From NCBI RefSeq assembly GCF_003112575.1, contig NZ_BEWC01000007.1, forward strand, positions 186,001 to 250,000: a stretch of DNA of 64,000 nucleotides, read 5' to 3'. The notes under the pieces were generated by a model, which searched no databases, was not told the DNA's origin, and saw only the letters and a program-made list of their open reading frames with translations. The stretch comes from Streptomyces ardesiacus. Its GTDB lineage: Bacteria > Actinomycetota > Actinomycetes > Streptomycetales > Streptomycetaceae. The translations under genes and the position numbers were made by a program. Shown here in pieces: positions 49,000-57,116 of this stretch. Numbering within the stretch: position 1 is the first letter of the stretch; the number at the start of each line of letters is the position of its first letter.

Positions 49000-50184
49000 T
49001 CAGTCCAGATAGCCCCTCAGCTGGTCCGCGTAGGCGTGGTCGCGGAGTTTGTTGAGGGTCTTGGACTCGATCTGGCGGATGCGTTCGCGGGTGACGCCGA
49101 AGAGGCGGCCTATCTCCTCCAGGGTGCGGGGGCGGCCGTCGACGAGGCCGTAGCGGAGCTGGACGACCTTGCGTTCGCGTTCGCCGAGGGTGGAGAGCAC
49201 CGCCTCCAGGTGCTGGCGCAGCAGCAGGAACGCCGCCGACTCGACGGGGCTGGCGGCGTCGCCGTCCTCGATGAGGTCACCGAGGGCGACGTCGTCCTCC
49301 TCGCCGACCGGCGTGTACAGCGACACCGGTTCCTGGGCCAGGCGCAGCACCTCGCCGACGCGCTCGACGGGCAGGTCCAGGTGGGCGGCGACCTCCTGCG
49401 GGGTCGGCTCGTGACCGCGTTCCTGGAGCATGCGGCGCTGGACGCGGACGACCCGGTTGATCAGCTCGACGACGTGGACGGGGACGCGGATGGTGCGGGC
49501 CTGGTCGGCCAGGGCGCGGGACATGGCCTGGCGGATCCACCAGGTGGCGTAGGTGGAGAACTTGAAGCCGCGGGTGTAGTCGAACTTCTCGACGGCCCGG
49601 ATGAGGCCCAGGTTCCCCTCCTGGACCAGGTCGAGCATGGTCAGCCCGCGCCCGACGTACCGCTTGGCGACCGACACCACGAGCCGCAGGTTGGCCTCGA
49701 TCAGCCGGCGCTTGGCGACGCGGCCCATGACGACGAGCCGGTCGAGGTCGAGGGCGAGGCGTTCGTCCAGACCGGGGGTGCGGCGCAGCTTGTCCTCGGC
49801 GAACAGGCCCGCCTCCACCCGCCGGGCGAGGTCGACCTCCTCGGCCGCGGTGAGCAGCGGGATGCGGCCGATCTCGCGCAGGTACTGCCGGAACAGGTCC
49901 GAGGAGGGGCCGCCGGACTCGGTACGGGTGGGCGGCGGCGGTTCGACGGGCACGGGGACGTCCGCGGGGACGTCCGCGGGACCGCCCGGGTGGTGCGCGG
50001 CCGGCCCCGCACCGGGCTGCGCCGGCAGCGCGTGGAGCGTGCCGCGCTCGGCGTCCGGCTCCGCACCGCCGGTACCGGTGTCGGTCTGGGTGAGGGTCTG
50101 GGTCTGCACGGGGGCGACCTCCAGGAGGGACGCGGCCGGCGGGGGCCGGCGGCAGTACGACGGGGGCGGAGCCGGCTCACTCAC
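49000..50184 (-). CDS. hrdA: Principal-type RNA polymerase sigma factor HrdA
   Basis: 394 aa from a GTG at 50184 (VSEPAPPPSYC), close to the known HrdA length; a GTG at 50241 would add 19 residues. A disordered Pro/Thr-rich N-terminus (1-100) precedes sigma70 regions 1.2 (SSDLFRQYLREIGRIPLL), 2.3-2.4 (FSTYATWWIRQAMSRALADQ), 3, and 4.2 (TLEEIGRLFGVTRERIRQIE). Region 2.4 matches group 1/2 sigma factors that read -10 TAnnnT promoters. HrdA is a non-essential paralogue of HrdB. dnaG lies directly upstream on the same strand. Confidence 0.93.
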   Translation of the reverse strand: MSEPAPPPSYCRRPPPAASLLEVAPVQTQTLTQTDTGTGGAEPDAERGTLHALPAQPGAGPAAHHPGGPADVPADVPVPVEPPPPTRTESGGPSSDLFRQYLREIGRIPLLTAAEEVDLARRVEAGLFAEDKLRRTPGLDERLALDLDRLVVMGRVAKRRLIEANLRLVVSVAKRYVGRGLTMLDLVQEGNLGLIRAVEKFDYTRGFKFSTYATWWIRQAMSRALADQARTIRVPVHVVELINRVVRVQRRMLQERGHEPTPQEVAAHLDLPVERVGEVLRLAQEPVSLYTPVGEEDDVALGDLIEDGDAASPVESAAFLLLRQHLEAVLSTLGERERKVVQLRYGLVDGRPRTLEEIGRLFGVTRERIRQIESKTLNKLRDHAYADQLRGYLD

Positions 50185-50326
50185 CGCCGTCCGCCTCGCA
50201 CGCGTGCACTCGGGTACCGCCCCCAGTGTGGGGTACGACACATCACCGCCACGAGGGGCGTGCGATGACTTTTTGCGTCCGGTCCGTGACCGACGGGTGA
50301 CCCGCGGGTCTTCCCCGAGGGCCGTC

Positions 50327-52249
50327 CTAGAGCGCGGCCGCGCCGTGTTCGCGCAGGTTCTGGTCGTACTGCTGGAGGATCCACAGCTCGTTCTGCACGG
50401 CGGCCAGTTCGGCGGGGTCGGCGTGGGTGGACAGGCGGGTGAGGCGGCCGGTGATGTCGCGGATGCGGCGTTCCACGGCGCGGCGGCGGACCGTGACCAG
50501 TTGGGCGCCGGCGTAGGTCTCGTCGACGTCCTTGACGCCGCGGTGCAGCATGATCGCCTCGACCGCGAGTTCGGTGACCATGGCGCGGACGGCGTCGTCG
50601 GGGGCGGCCTCGCGGACGCGGACCAGGTAGTCCTGGGGGTCCTGGACGCCGAACTCGGCGCCGCCGGCCTCCAGGATCGCCTCGCGCACGGCGGCGTAGG
50701 GCGGGGCGGTGAACTCGTCGACGCCGTACGCGTCGAAGGCCGGGGAGACCAGCTCGGGGCGCTGGAGGGCCAGCTTGAGCAGCTCGCGTTCGGTGGCGAA
50801 GACCGGGTTGCGGAGGTTGAGCGCGGGCCCCCCGCGGGCGGCCGTGGCGGGTGCGGCCTGCTGCGGGGCGGCGCCGCGCTGCCGCTGGTCGGGGGCGGGG
50901 CCCTTGCCGCCGCGGTCGCGGGCCCAGCGGGCGAGCTGGGAGATCCGCCGGACCACGAACTGGGTGTCGAGGATGCCGAGCATCCCCGCGAGCTGCACGG
51001 CGACCTCGTGCTGGGCGCCGCTGTTCTTGATCCGGGCGACGACCGGGGCGGCCTCGTCCAGGGCCGCCGCGCGGCCGGCCGGGGTGTCCAGGTCGTAGCG
51101 GCTCACGATCTGGCGGAGCGCGAACTCGAAGAGCGGGGTGCGCGGCTCGACCAGGTCGGCGACCGCCTCGTCGCCCTTGGCCAGGCGCAGGTCGCAGGGG
51201 TCCATGCCGTCGGGGGCGATGGCGATGTAGGTCTCGGCGGCGAACTTCTGGTCGTCCTCGAAGGCGCGCAGGGCCGCCTTCTGTCCGGCCGCGTCGCCGT
51301 CGAAGGTGAAGATCACGCGGGCCGAGCCGTTGTCCATCAGCAGCCGGCGCAGGATCTTGATGTGGTCGCCGCCGAAGGCGGTGCCGCAGGTGGCGATGGC
51401 GGTGGTGACGCCGGCCAGGTGGCAGGCCATGACGTCGGTGTAGCCCTCGACGACGACCGCGCGGGACGCTTTCGCGATGTCCTTCTTGGCGAGGTCGATG
51501 CCGTAGAGGACCTGGGACTTCTTGTAGATCGCGGTCTCGGGGGTGTTCAGGTACTTCGGGCCGTTGTCCGCCTCGTAGAGCTTGCGGGCGCCGAAGCCGA
51601 CGACGTCGCCGCCGATGTCGCGGATGGGCCACATCAGCCGGCCCCGGAAGCGGTCGATGGGGCCGCGGCGGCCCTCCTGGGAGAGGCCGGACAGCAGCAG
51701 TTCCTTGTCGCTGAAGCCCTTGCCGCGCAGGTAGCGGGTGAGGTGGTCCCAGCCCTGGGGGCTGTAGCCGACGCCGAAGTGGACGGCCGCCGACTGGTCG
51801 AAGCCGCGCTCGGCGAGGAAGACCCGGCCGGTCTCCGCCTCCGGGCCGGTCGCGAGCTGTTCCGCGTACCACTCGGCGGCGATCTTGTGGGCCTCGACCA
51901 GGCGGATGCGCTCGCCGCGCTGGTGCGCCGGGTTGTACCCGCCCTCCTCGTAGCGCAGTGTGATGCCGGCCTGGCCGGCCAGGCGCTCGACCGCCTCCGA
52001 GAAGGTGAGGTGGTCGATCTTCATCACGAACGTGATGGTGTCGCCGCCCTCCTGGCAGCCGAAGCAGTGGAAGAACCCCTTGCTCGGACTGACCTGGAAG
52101 GACGGGGACTTCTCGTCGTGGAAGGGGCACAGGCCCTTCAGGTTGCCGCCGCCCGCGTTGCGCAGCTGGAGGTACTCCGAGACGACGGCGTCGATCGGGA
52201 CCGCGTCCCGTACCGCCTTCACGTCCTCGTCGTTGATCCGTCCTGCCAC
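50327..52249 (-). CDS. dnaG: DNA primase DnaG
   Basis: 640 aa from a GTG at 52249. N-terminal CHC2 zinc ribbon (CPFHDEKSPSFQ, FFHCFGCQEGG), TOPRIM RNA-polymerase core (VVVEGYTDVMACHLAGV, FTFDGDAAGQKA), and a C-terminal DnaB-interacting domain from about 480 after a Gln/Ala-rich linker. It makes RNA primers for replication in the cytoplasm. No rpsU gene is upstream, unlike the classical rpsU-dnaG-rpoD operon. The sigma gene hrdA follows after 142 bases. Confidence 0.96.
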   Translation of the reverse strand: MAGRINDEDVKAVRDAVPIDAVVSEYLQLRNAGGGNLKGLCPFHDEKSPSFQVSPSKGFFHCFGCQEGGDTITFVMKIDHLTFSEAVERLAGQAGITLRYEEGGYNPAHQRGERIRLVEAHKIAAEWYAEQLATGPEAETGRVFLAERGFDQSAAVHFGVGYSPQGWDHLTRYLRGKGFSDKELLLSGLSQEGRRGPIDRFRGRLMWPIRDIGGDVVGFGARKLYEADNGPKYLNTPETAIYKKSQVLYGIDLAKKDIAKASRAVVVEGYTDVMACHLAGVTTAIATCGTAFGGDHIKILRRLLMDNGSARVIFTFDGDAAGQKAALRAFEDDQKFAAETYIAIAPDGMDPCDLRLAKGDEAVADLVEPRTPLFEFALRQIVSRYDLDTPAGRAAALDEAAPVVARIKNSGAQHEVAVQLAGMLGILDTQFVVRRISQLARWARDRGGKGPAPDQRQRGAAPQQAAPATAARGGPALNLRNPVFATERELLKLALQRPELVSPAFDAYGVDEFTAPPYAAVREAILEAGGAEFGVQDPQDYLVRVREAAPDDAVRAMVTELAVEAIMLHRGVKDVDETYAGAQLVTVRRRAVERRIRDITGRLTRLSTHADPAELAAVQNELWILQQYDQNLREHGAAAL

Positions 52250-52364
52250 GCGTGAAGTCTACGGGGCGGCGCCGACACTCCTCCGCCGCGGTGACCGGCC
52301 TCCCGGCCGGGGTCCGGGGGCCGGCCCCCGGGGATCGGGGGGGGCGGCGGCGACGGTACGACGG

Positions 52365-53630
52365 CTATGCGACGAGGCTGTCGAGCGAGACGTGCGGGTC
52401 GGCCAGCGCCTCCGTGTCCACCCGGGCCTTCGAGCGGATCAACTGCTGGATCGGCTCCGTGACGTCCCACACGTTGACGTTCATCCCGGCCAGCACCCGG
52501 CCGTCCTTCACCCAGAAGGCGATGAACTCGCGCTTCGCCGCGTCCCCGCGGATCACCACCTGGTCGTACGACCCGGCGGGCGCCCAGCCGGAGTACTCCA
52601 TGCCCAGGTCGTACTGGTCGGTGAAGAAGTAGGGCACGCGCTCGTGGGCCGGGCTCCTGCCCAGCATCGCGCGGGCGGCGGCCGGGCCGCCGTTGAGGGC
52701 GTTGGCCCAGTGCTCCACGCGCAGGCGGGTGTCGAAGAGGGCGTGGTGGAAGGAGGCGACGTCGCCGGCCGCGTACACGTCGGGGTCGGAGGTGCGCAGG
52801 TCCGCGTCGACGACGATGCCGCCCCCGTGGGCACGGTCGGCGATCTCCAGCCCGGCGGCCTGGGCGAGCGAGGTGCGCGGGGCGGCGCCGATCGCGGCGA
52901 GCACGTCGTGCGCGGGGTGTTCCTCGCCGTCGTCGGTGCGGGCGGCGAGCACCATGCCGTCCTGGCCGACGATCTCGGTCAGCTTCACGCCGAAGCGGAA
53001 GCGGACGCCGTGCGCCTCGTGCAGCTCGGTGAAGACGGAGCCCAGCTCGGGGCCGAGAACGCCGTGCAGCGGGGTGGGGGCCGGCTCGATGACCGTGACC
53101 TCCGCCCCGTACTCGCGGGCCGCCGCGGCGACCTCCAGGCCGATCCAGCCCGCCCCGGCGACCACGAGGTGGCCGTTGTCCCGGCCCAGCGAGGTGAGGA
53201 CGCCCTTGAGGCGCTCGGCGTGGGCCAGGCGGCGCAGGTGGTGGACGCCCGCCAGGTCGGTGCCGGGGACGTCGAGGCGGCGGGGCTCGGCGCCGGTCGC
53301 CAGGAGCAGCTTGTCGTACCTGACGTGGGTGCCGTCGTCGCCGTAGTGGACGGTCCTGGCGGCGCGGTCGATCGCGACGACGGTCTGGCCGAGGTGCAGC
53401 TCGATGTCGTGCTGGGCGTACCAGGCGGGCTCGTGCACGAAGACGCTGTCGCGCTCCTCCTTGCCCAGGAGGTAGCCCTTGGACAGCGGCGGGCGCTCGT
53501 AGGGGTGGTCGCGCTCGTCACAGATGAGGATCACCCGGCCGGTGAAGCCCTCCGTGCGGAGCGTCTCGGCCGCTTTCGCGCCCGCCAGGCCGCCTCCGAC
53601 GATGACGAATGTCTGATCCGCGTCGACCAC
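52365..53630 (-). CDS. NAD(P)H/FAD oxidoreductase, ferredoxin/nitrite-reductase type
   Basis: 421 aa from a GTG at 53630, with GAGGAGG eight bases upstream. Two dinucleotide folds: FVIVGGGLAGAKAAETL (FAD) and LVVAGAGWIGLEVAAAAREYGAEVTV (NADH), with the FAD contact TSDPDVYAAGDVA. A C-terminal reductase domain follows. Similar to rhodocoxin-reductase type flavoproteins that pass electrons to ferredoxins. Given the nearby nitrate reductase and chelatase, it may deliver electrons to nitrate or nitrite reduction (inference). GC-rich hairpins between its stop and the dnaG start (52290-52350) probably terminate transcription. Confidence 0.9.
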   Translation of the reverse strand: MVDADQTFVIVGGGLAGAKAAETLRTEGFTGRVILICDERDHPYERPPLSKGYLLGKEERDSVFVHEPAWYAQHDIELHLGQTVVAIDRAARTVHYGDDGTHVRYDKLLLATGAEPRRLDVPGTDLAGVHHLRRLAHAERLKGVLTSLGRDNGHLVVAGAGWIGLEVAAAAREYGAEVTVIEPAPTPLHGVLGPELGSVFTELHEAHGVRFRFGVKLTEIVGQDGMVLAARTDDGEEHPAHDVLAAIGAAPRTSLAQAAGLEIADRAHGGGIVVDADLRTSDPDVYAAGDVASFHHALFDTRLRVEHWANALNGGPAAARAMLGRSPAHERVPYFFTDQYDLGMEYSGWAPAGSYDQVVIRGDAAKREFIAFWVKDGRVLAGMNVNVWDVTEPIQQLIRSKARVDTEALADPHVSLDSLVA

Positions 53631-53800
53631 TTGTCTGCCTCCTCGTCAGGGTGCCGCCACATGCGAGCGTCCCGCACGTGGCGTGGTGCGGGAAGGGGGA
53701 AGGACCCGTTCAGGCCACGACCTGCCGCGTTCCGACCGCCCGAGTACCACGTTTCGGGCGTCCTGGACGCCGTCGGGTCGCACCTGTCCCGCCGCCAGTC

Positions 53801-55075
53801 TCATGGATGCCCCGTCAGACGGGCGTGAAGCGAGCGGGCCGAGGCGTCGGTGAGGGAGGCGATCTGGTCGACGATCACCCGTTTGCGCGCCCGGTCGCCG
53901 TCGGCCGCGTCGAACATGGCCCGGAACTGGGGGTCGAGCCCGTCGGGGGCGCGGGCGGTCAGCGCCTCCGCCAGTTCCGCGACGACGATGCGCTGGTCGG
54001 CGCGGAGCCGCTCCTGCTCGGTGCGCTGCATGACGTACCGGACGGCGACCGCCTTGAGGACGGCGCACTCCATGCGGGTCGCGCGGGGGACGACCAGCTC
54101 GGCGGTGTACCGGGTGAGCCGGCCGCCGCCGTACGCCGCCCGGGTGGCGGCCTCGGCGGCCAGGCAGAAGCGGCCGATGAGCTGGCTGGTGGCGTCCTTG
54201 AGGCGGGCCTGGGCGACCGCGGAACCGTCGTAGCCGTGCGGCCACCAGTCCTGGGCGAGGAGCCGGTCGAGGGCGGCGGCCAGTTCCGCGTGGTCGGTGC
54301 CGGCGGGGACGTAGCGACCGACGGCCACGTCGAACACGGCCTCGCGCTCGGGGTCGGCGAGCAGGCAGTTCGGGTCGATGTGGCCGGCGTGCAGGCCGTC
54401 CTCGACGTCGTGCACGGAGTACGCCACGTCGTCGGCCCAGTCCATGACCTGGGCCTCGAAGCAGGTGCGGGAGCCGGGGGCATCCTCGCGGAGCCAGGCG
54501 AAGACGGGCCGGTCGTCGTCGTAGACACCGAACTTGGGCGACGCCGGGTCGGTGGGGTGGGCGCCGCGCGGCCACGGGTACTTGGTGGCGGCGTCGAGGG
54601 TGGCGCGGGTGAGGTTGAGGCCGACGGAGCCGTCCGCGGTGAACCGCTTGGGCTCGATGCGGGTGAGGAGCCTGAGCGACTGGGCGTTGCCCTCGAAGCC
54701 GCCGCAGTCCTCGGCGAACGCGTTGAGCGCCTGCTCGCCGTTGTGCCCGAAGGGCGGGTGGCCCAGGTCGTGCGCGAGACAGGCCGCCTCGACGAGGTCC
54801 GGGTCGCACCCGAGGGCCGCGCCCAGCTCCCGGCCGACCTGGGCGCACTCCAGGGAGTGCGTGAGGCGGGTGCGGGGGCTCGCGTCCCAGACGGGGCTGC
54901 CCTCCCCCGGCGCGACGACCTGCGTCTTCCCGGCGAGGCGGCGCAGCGCGGCGGAGTGCAGGATGCGGGCGCGGTCGCGCTGGAAGGCGGTGCGGCCGGG
55001 GCGTTTGTCGGGTTCGGGGGCGTAGCGGGCGGCTGACGCCTGGTCGTAGGGGGGTGCGGTGCGGGTGCCTTCCAT
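53801..55075 (-). CDS. dgt: dGTPase-like HD-domain triphosphohydrolase
   Basis: 424 aa from the ATG at 55075. The HD superfamily metal site is visible: RLTHSLECAQVG and CLAHDLGHPPFGHNGEQAL, with the further Asp in VMDWADDVAYSVHDVEDG. The length and the N-terminal RDRARILHSAALRRLAGKTQV match deoxyguanosinetriphosphate triphosphohydrolase-like proteins that hydrolyse dNTPs to nucleoside and triphosphate. Cytoplasmic. Often found next to dnaG in actinobacteria, as here. Confidence 0.94.
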   Translation of the reverse strand: MEGTRTAPPYDQASAARYAPEPDKRPGRTAFQRDRARILHSAALRRLAGKTQVVAPGEGSPVWDASPRTRLTHSLECAQVGRELGAALGCDPDLVEAACLAHDLGHPPFGHNGEQALNAFAEDCGGFEGNAQSLRLLTRIEPKRFTADGSVGLNLTRATLDAATKYPWPRGAHPTDPASPKFGVYDDDRPVFAWLREDAPGSRTCFEAQVMDWADDVAYSVHDVEDGLHAGHIDPNCLLADPEREAVFDVAVGRYVPAGTDHAELAAALDRLLAQDWWPHGYDGSAVAQARLKDATSQLIGRFCLAAEAATRAAYGGGRLTRYTAELVVPRATRMECAVLKAVAVRYVMQRTEQERLRADQRIVVAELAEALTARAPDGLDPQFRAMFDAADGDRARKRVIVDQIASLTDASARSLHARLTGHP

Positions 55076-55110
55076 GTCATGAACAGTAAGCGGAAGCTGC
55101 GACAGTCGGG

Positions 55111-55177
55111 GGCCTGCTCGTCTGCCGGGTGGGGGGCCTGCTCGTCTGCCGGGTGGGGGCCTGCTCGTCTGCCGGGT
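55111..55177. repeat. Three tandem copies of a 20-bp repeat upstream of dgt
   Basis: GGCCTGCTCGTCTGCCGGGT occurs at 55111-55130, 55135-55154 and 55158-55177, period 24 then 23 bp. The copies are separated only by short G-runs. They lie 35-100 bases upstream of the dgt start, in the gap to the converging-side chelatase gene. Confidence 0.9.
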
Positions 55178-55258
55178 TCGGCAGTCGCGCGGCCGCGGGC
55201 CGTCCGTGGCTTGGCGCGCCCGCGCGGCGGAGCCGCGAGTCGACTCGCCCCGCGCCCC

Positions 55259-56035
55259 TCAGGGGGTGGCCATCGCCCTGGATTTCACGTCGCTGCCGGT
55301 CTTCACCGCCTCGTCGTGGCGGTGGAGCAGTAGGCGGGCCATCGACGGGTGGGTGCCCAAGGGGGCCGAGGTGATCCACGGGGCCGCTGCCGCGCACTGG
55401 GTCGCGAAGCGGCCCGGGGCCGTGAAGCAGGAGGCGAGGGCGATGCGGCGGTGGCCCCGGGCCGTCAGGGTGCGGACGGCCTCCGGGACCGTCGGGGTCG
55501 CCGCCGAGGCGTACGCGGGGACGACCGGGACGCCGAGGCGGGCGGCGAGGAGCGCTGCCGTGCGGGCCGTGTCCGCGCGGGACTCCGGGTCCCGGGAGCC
55601 CGCCGAGGCGAGGACCACGGCGTGCTCCGGGCCCGGGCGGGTGGGCCAGCCGGCCTCCGTGAGGCGGGCGTGCAGGGCGTCCACCAGGAGGGGGTGCGGG
55701 CCGAGCGGGGCGGCCACGCGGGTGCGGGCCGGGGAGAGCGCGGCCGTCTCCGGGATGTCCCGCTTGACGTGGTGTCCGCGGCCGAGCAGGAGCGGGACGA
55801 GGACCGCCGCCCCGTCGCCGAGCGCGGCGAGCGTGTCCGGCAGCAGGGGCTCGTTCAGCTCGACGTGGCCCAGGTGCACCGGCAGGGCGGGGCGCAGGGC
55901 GCGGACCCGGTCGAGGAGGGCCCGTACGGTGCTGAGCGCGCGCGGGTCGCGGCTGCCGTGGGCGACGACGACCAGGGCGGGGGTGCCGCCGGTGGCCGCC
56001 GCGGTCCTGTTGCTCGTCACTGCCGTCACCGTCAT
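55259..56035 (-). CDS. Sirohydrochlorin chelatase-like (CbiX) protein
   Basis: 258 aa. An N-terminal CbiX half has the HGSRDPRA motif (VVVAHGSRDPRAL, about 22-34) and PLLLGRGHHVKRDIPE with metal-binding histidines. The second half repeats the fold with VLASAGSRDPESR, in which the His is replaced. It likely inserts iron into sirohydrochlorin for siroheme, the cofactor of nitrite and sulfite reductases. It is near the nitrate reductase and has a GlnR-like box upstream. The ATG at 56035 is divergent from the SanA-like gene. Confidence 0.92.
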   Translation of the reverse strand: MTVTAVTSNRTAAATGGTPALVVVAHGSRDPRALSTVRALLDRVRALRPALPVHLGHVELNEPLLPDTLAALGDGAAVLVPLLLGRGHHVKRDIPETAALSPARTRVAAPLGPHPLLVDALHARLTEAGWPTRPGPEHAVVLASAGSRDPESRADTARTAALLAARLGVPVVPAYASAATPTVPEAVRTLTARGHRRIALASCFTAPGRFATQCAAAAPWITSAPLGTHPSMARLLLHRHDEAVKTGSDVKSRAMATP

Positions 56036-56079
56036 GCACCGAGGGTGACGGCCGGAGATTGCCTCCCCGTTGCGCGGGT

Positions 56080-56105
56080 GTCACGGGGATTTTCCGTCGG
56101 TTCAC
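56080..56105 (-). promoter_or_regulatory. GlnR-like box upstream of the chelatase gene
   Basis: Read leftward: GTGAA (56105-56101), n6, GAAAA (56094-56090), n5, GTGAC (56084-56080). The first two elements fit the GTnAC-n6-GAAAC GlnR pattern well. The second spacer is one base short. About 45-70 bases before the start. Confidence 0.4.
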
Positions 56106-56201
56106 ACGGTGCGGGACCGTCCGTGTGAGCGGGTGGCGAACCGGACGGCCGCCCCGGACGTCCCTGGTGGCAGGAACCGACCCGGGGAGGGGACCGTCCG
56201 C

Positions 56202-56888
56202 ATGCGCCGCCCGAGGCTTCGCAGACCGCGTCTTCCGCGCACCCGCGAGGGGCAGCGGCGGCTGGTGCGGGTGGTGGTGGCCGGGTGTGTGCTGGCCCTG
56301 CTGCCGAGCGCGTGGCTGCGCGTCGTGACGGACGACCGGCTGCGCACCGTCGCCGACGTGCCGCGCACCGAGGTCGCCGTCGTCTTCGGCGCCGGGCTGT
56401 GGGACGGGGAGCCGTCGCCGTACCTCGCGCGCCGGCTGGACGCGGCGGCGCGGCTCTACCGGGCGGGGCGGATCGAGGTGGTGCTCGTGACCGGGGACAA
56501 CAGCCGCGAGGAGTACGACGAGCCGGACGCCATGCGCGCCTACCTGGTCCGGCACGGCGTCCCGGACGGGCGGATCGTCAGCGACTATGCGGGCTTCGAC
56601 ACCTGGGACTCCTGCGTGCGGGCGAAGAAGGTCTTCGGCGTCGACCGGGCCGTGCTGATCAGCCAGGGCTTCCACATCCGGCGGGCGGTCGCGCTGTGCC
56701 AGGAGGCGGGGGTGGCGTCGTACGGCGTCGGGGTCGACGACCGGCACGACGTGACCTGGTACTACGGGGGCGCGCGGGAGATCCTCGCGGCGGGCAAGGC
56801 GGCGCTGGACGCGGTCTTCGAGCCGGACCCGCGCTTCCTCGGACCGAAGGAGCCCGGTGTGGCACGCGCCCTCGCCGACGCGGGGTGA
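56202..56888 (+). CDS. SanA/YdcF-like DUF218 membrane protein
   Basis: 228 aa from the ATG at 56202, with GGGGAGGGG upstream; 44 earlier codons are not used. A very basic N-terminus and one transmembrane segment (about 25-42) precede a DUF218 domain with VVFGAGLWDGEPSPYLARRL, VTGDNSREEYDEP and LISQGFHIRRAVALC. Relatives (SanA) influence envelope permeability and vancomycin exclusion. Conserved Asp, His and Arg positions are present. The C-terminal domain should lie outside the membrane. Confidence 0.9.
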   Translation: MRRPRLRRPRLPRTREGQRRLVRVVVAGCVLALLPSAWLRVVTDDRLRTVADVPRTEVAVVFGAGLWDGEPSPYLARRLDAAARLYRAGRIEVVLVTGDNSREEYDEPDAMRAYLVRHGVPDGRIVSDYAGFDTWDSCVRAKKVFGVDRAVLISQGFHIRRAVALCQEAGVASYGVGVDDRHDVTWYYGGAREILAAGKAALDAVFEPDPRFLGPKEPGVARALADAG

Positions 56889-57040
56889 CTCCGCCCGCGC
56901 CGGCCCGCACCGGCCCGCACCGCCGGGCCGCGCCGCCGCGCCGGGCCGCACCGCCGCACCGGCCCGCACCGCCGCGCCGGGCCGCACCGCCGCGCCGGGC
57001 CGCACCGGGGCGCCTGCGCCCTCACCGTCGCCGCACCGCG
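56889..57040. repeat. Low-complexity CCGCACC/CCGCGCC repeat tract
   Basis: About 120 bases after the SanA-like stop consist of degenerate copies of CCGCACC, CCGCGCC and GGGCCGCACC, with longer near-identical units of 20-25 bases (for example around 56960-57005). Nearly pure G and C. No gene is supported here. Confidence 0.75.
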
Positions 57041-57065
57041 CCGGGGAGGCCGCCGTCCCCGCCGT

Positions 57066-57093
57066 GTAACAGGGCACCGCCCGGTCGCGTAAC
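57066..57093 (+). promoter_or_regulatory. Possible GlnR-type element before the nitrate reductase gene
   Basis: GTAAC (57066-57070) and GTAAC (57089-57093) are 23 bases apart start to start; GlnR a-sites are normally 22 apart with GAAAC between, which is absent here. The wider segment is also an inverted repeat (CCGTGT/ACACGG). nasA of Streptomyces coelicolor is known to be under GlnR control, so a site is expected, but this match is imperfect. Confidence 0.35.
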
Positions 57094-57116
57094 ACGGCGC
57101 CCGCAGGCTGGGCGGC

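Noticed and set aside
55111..55177. CRISPR array
   Set aside because: Only three repeats with 3-4 base gaps, no spacers and no cas genes.
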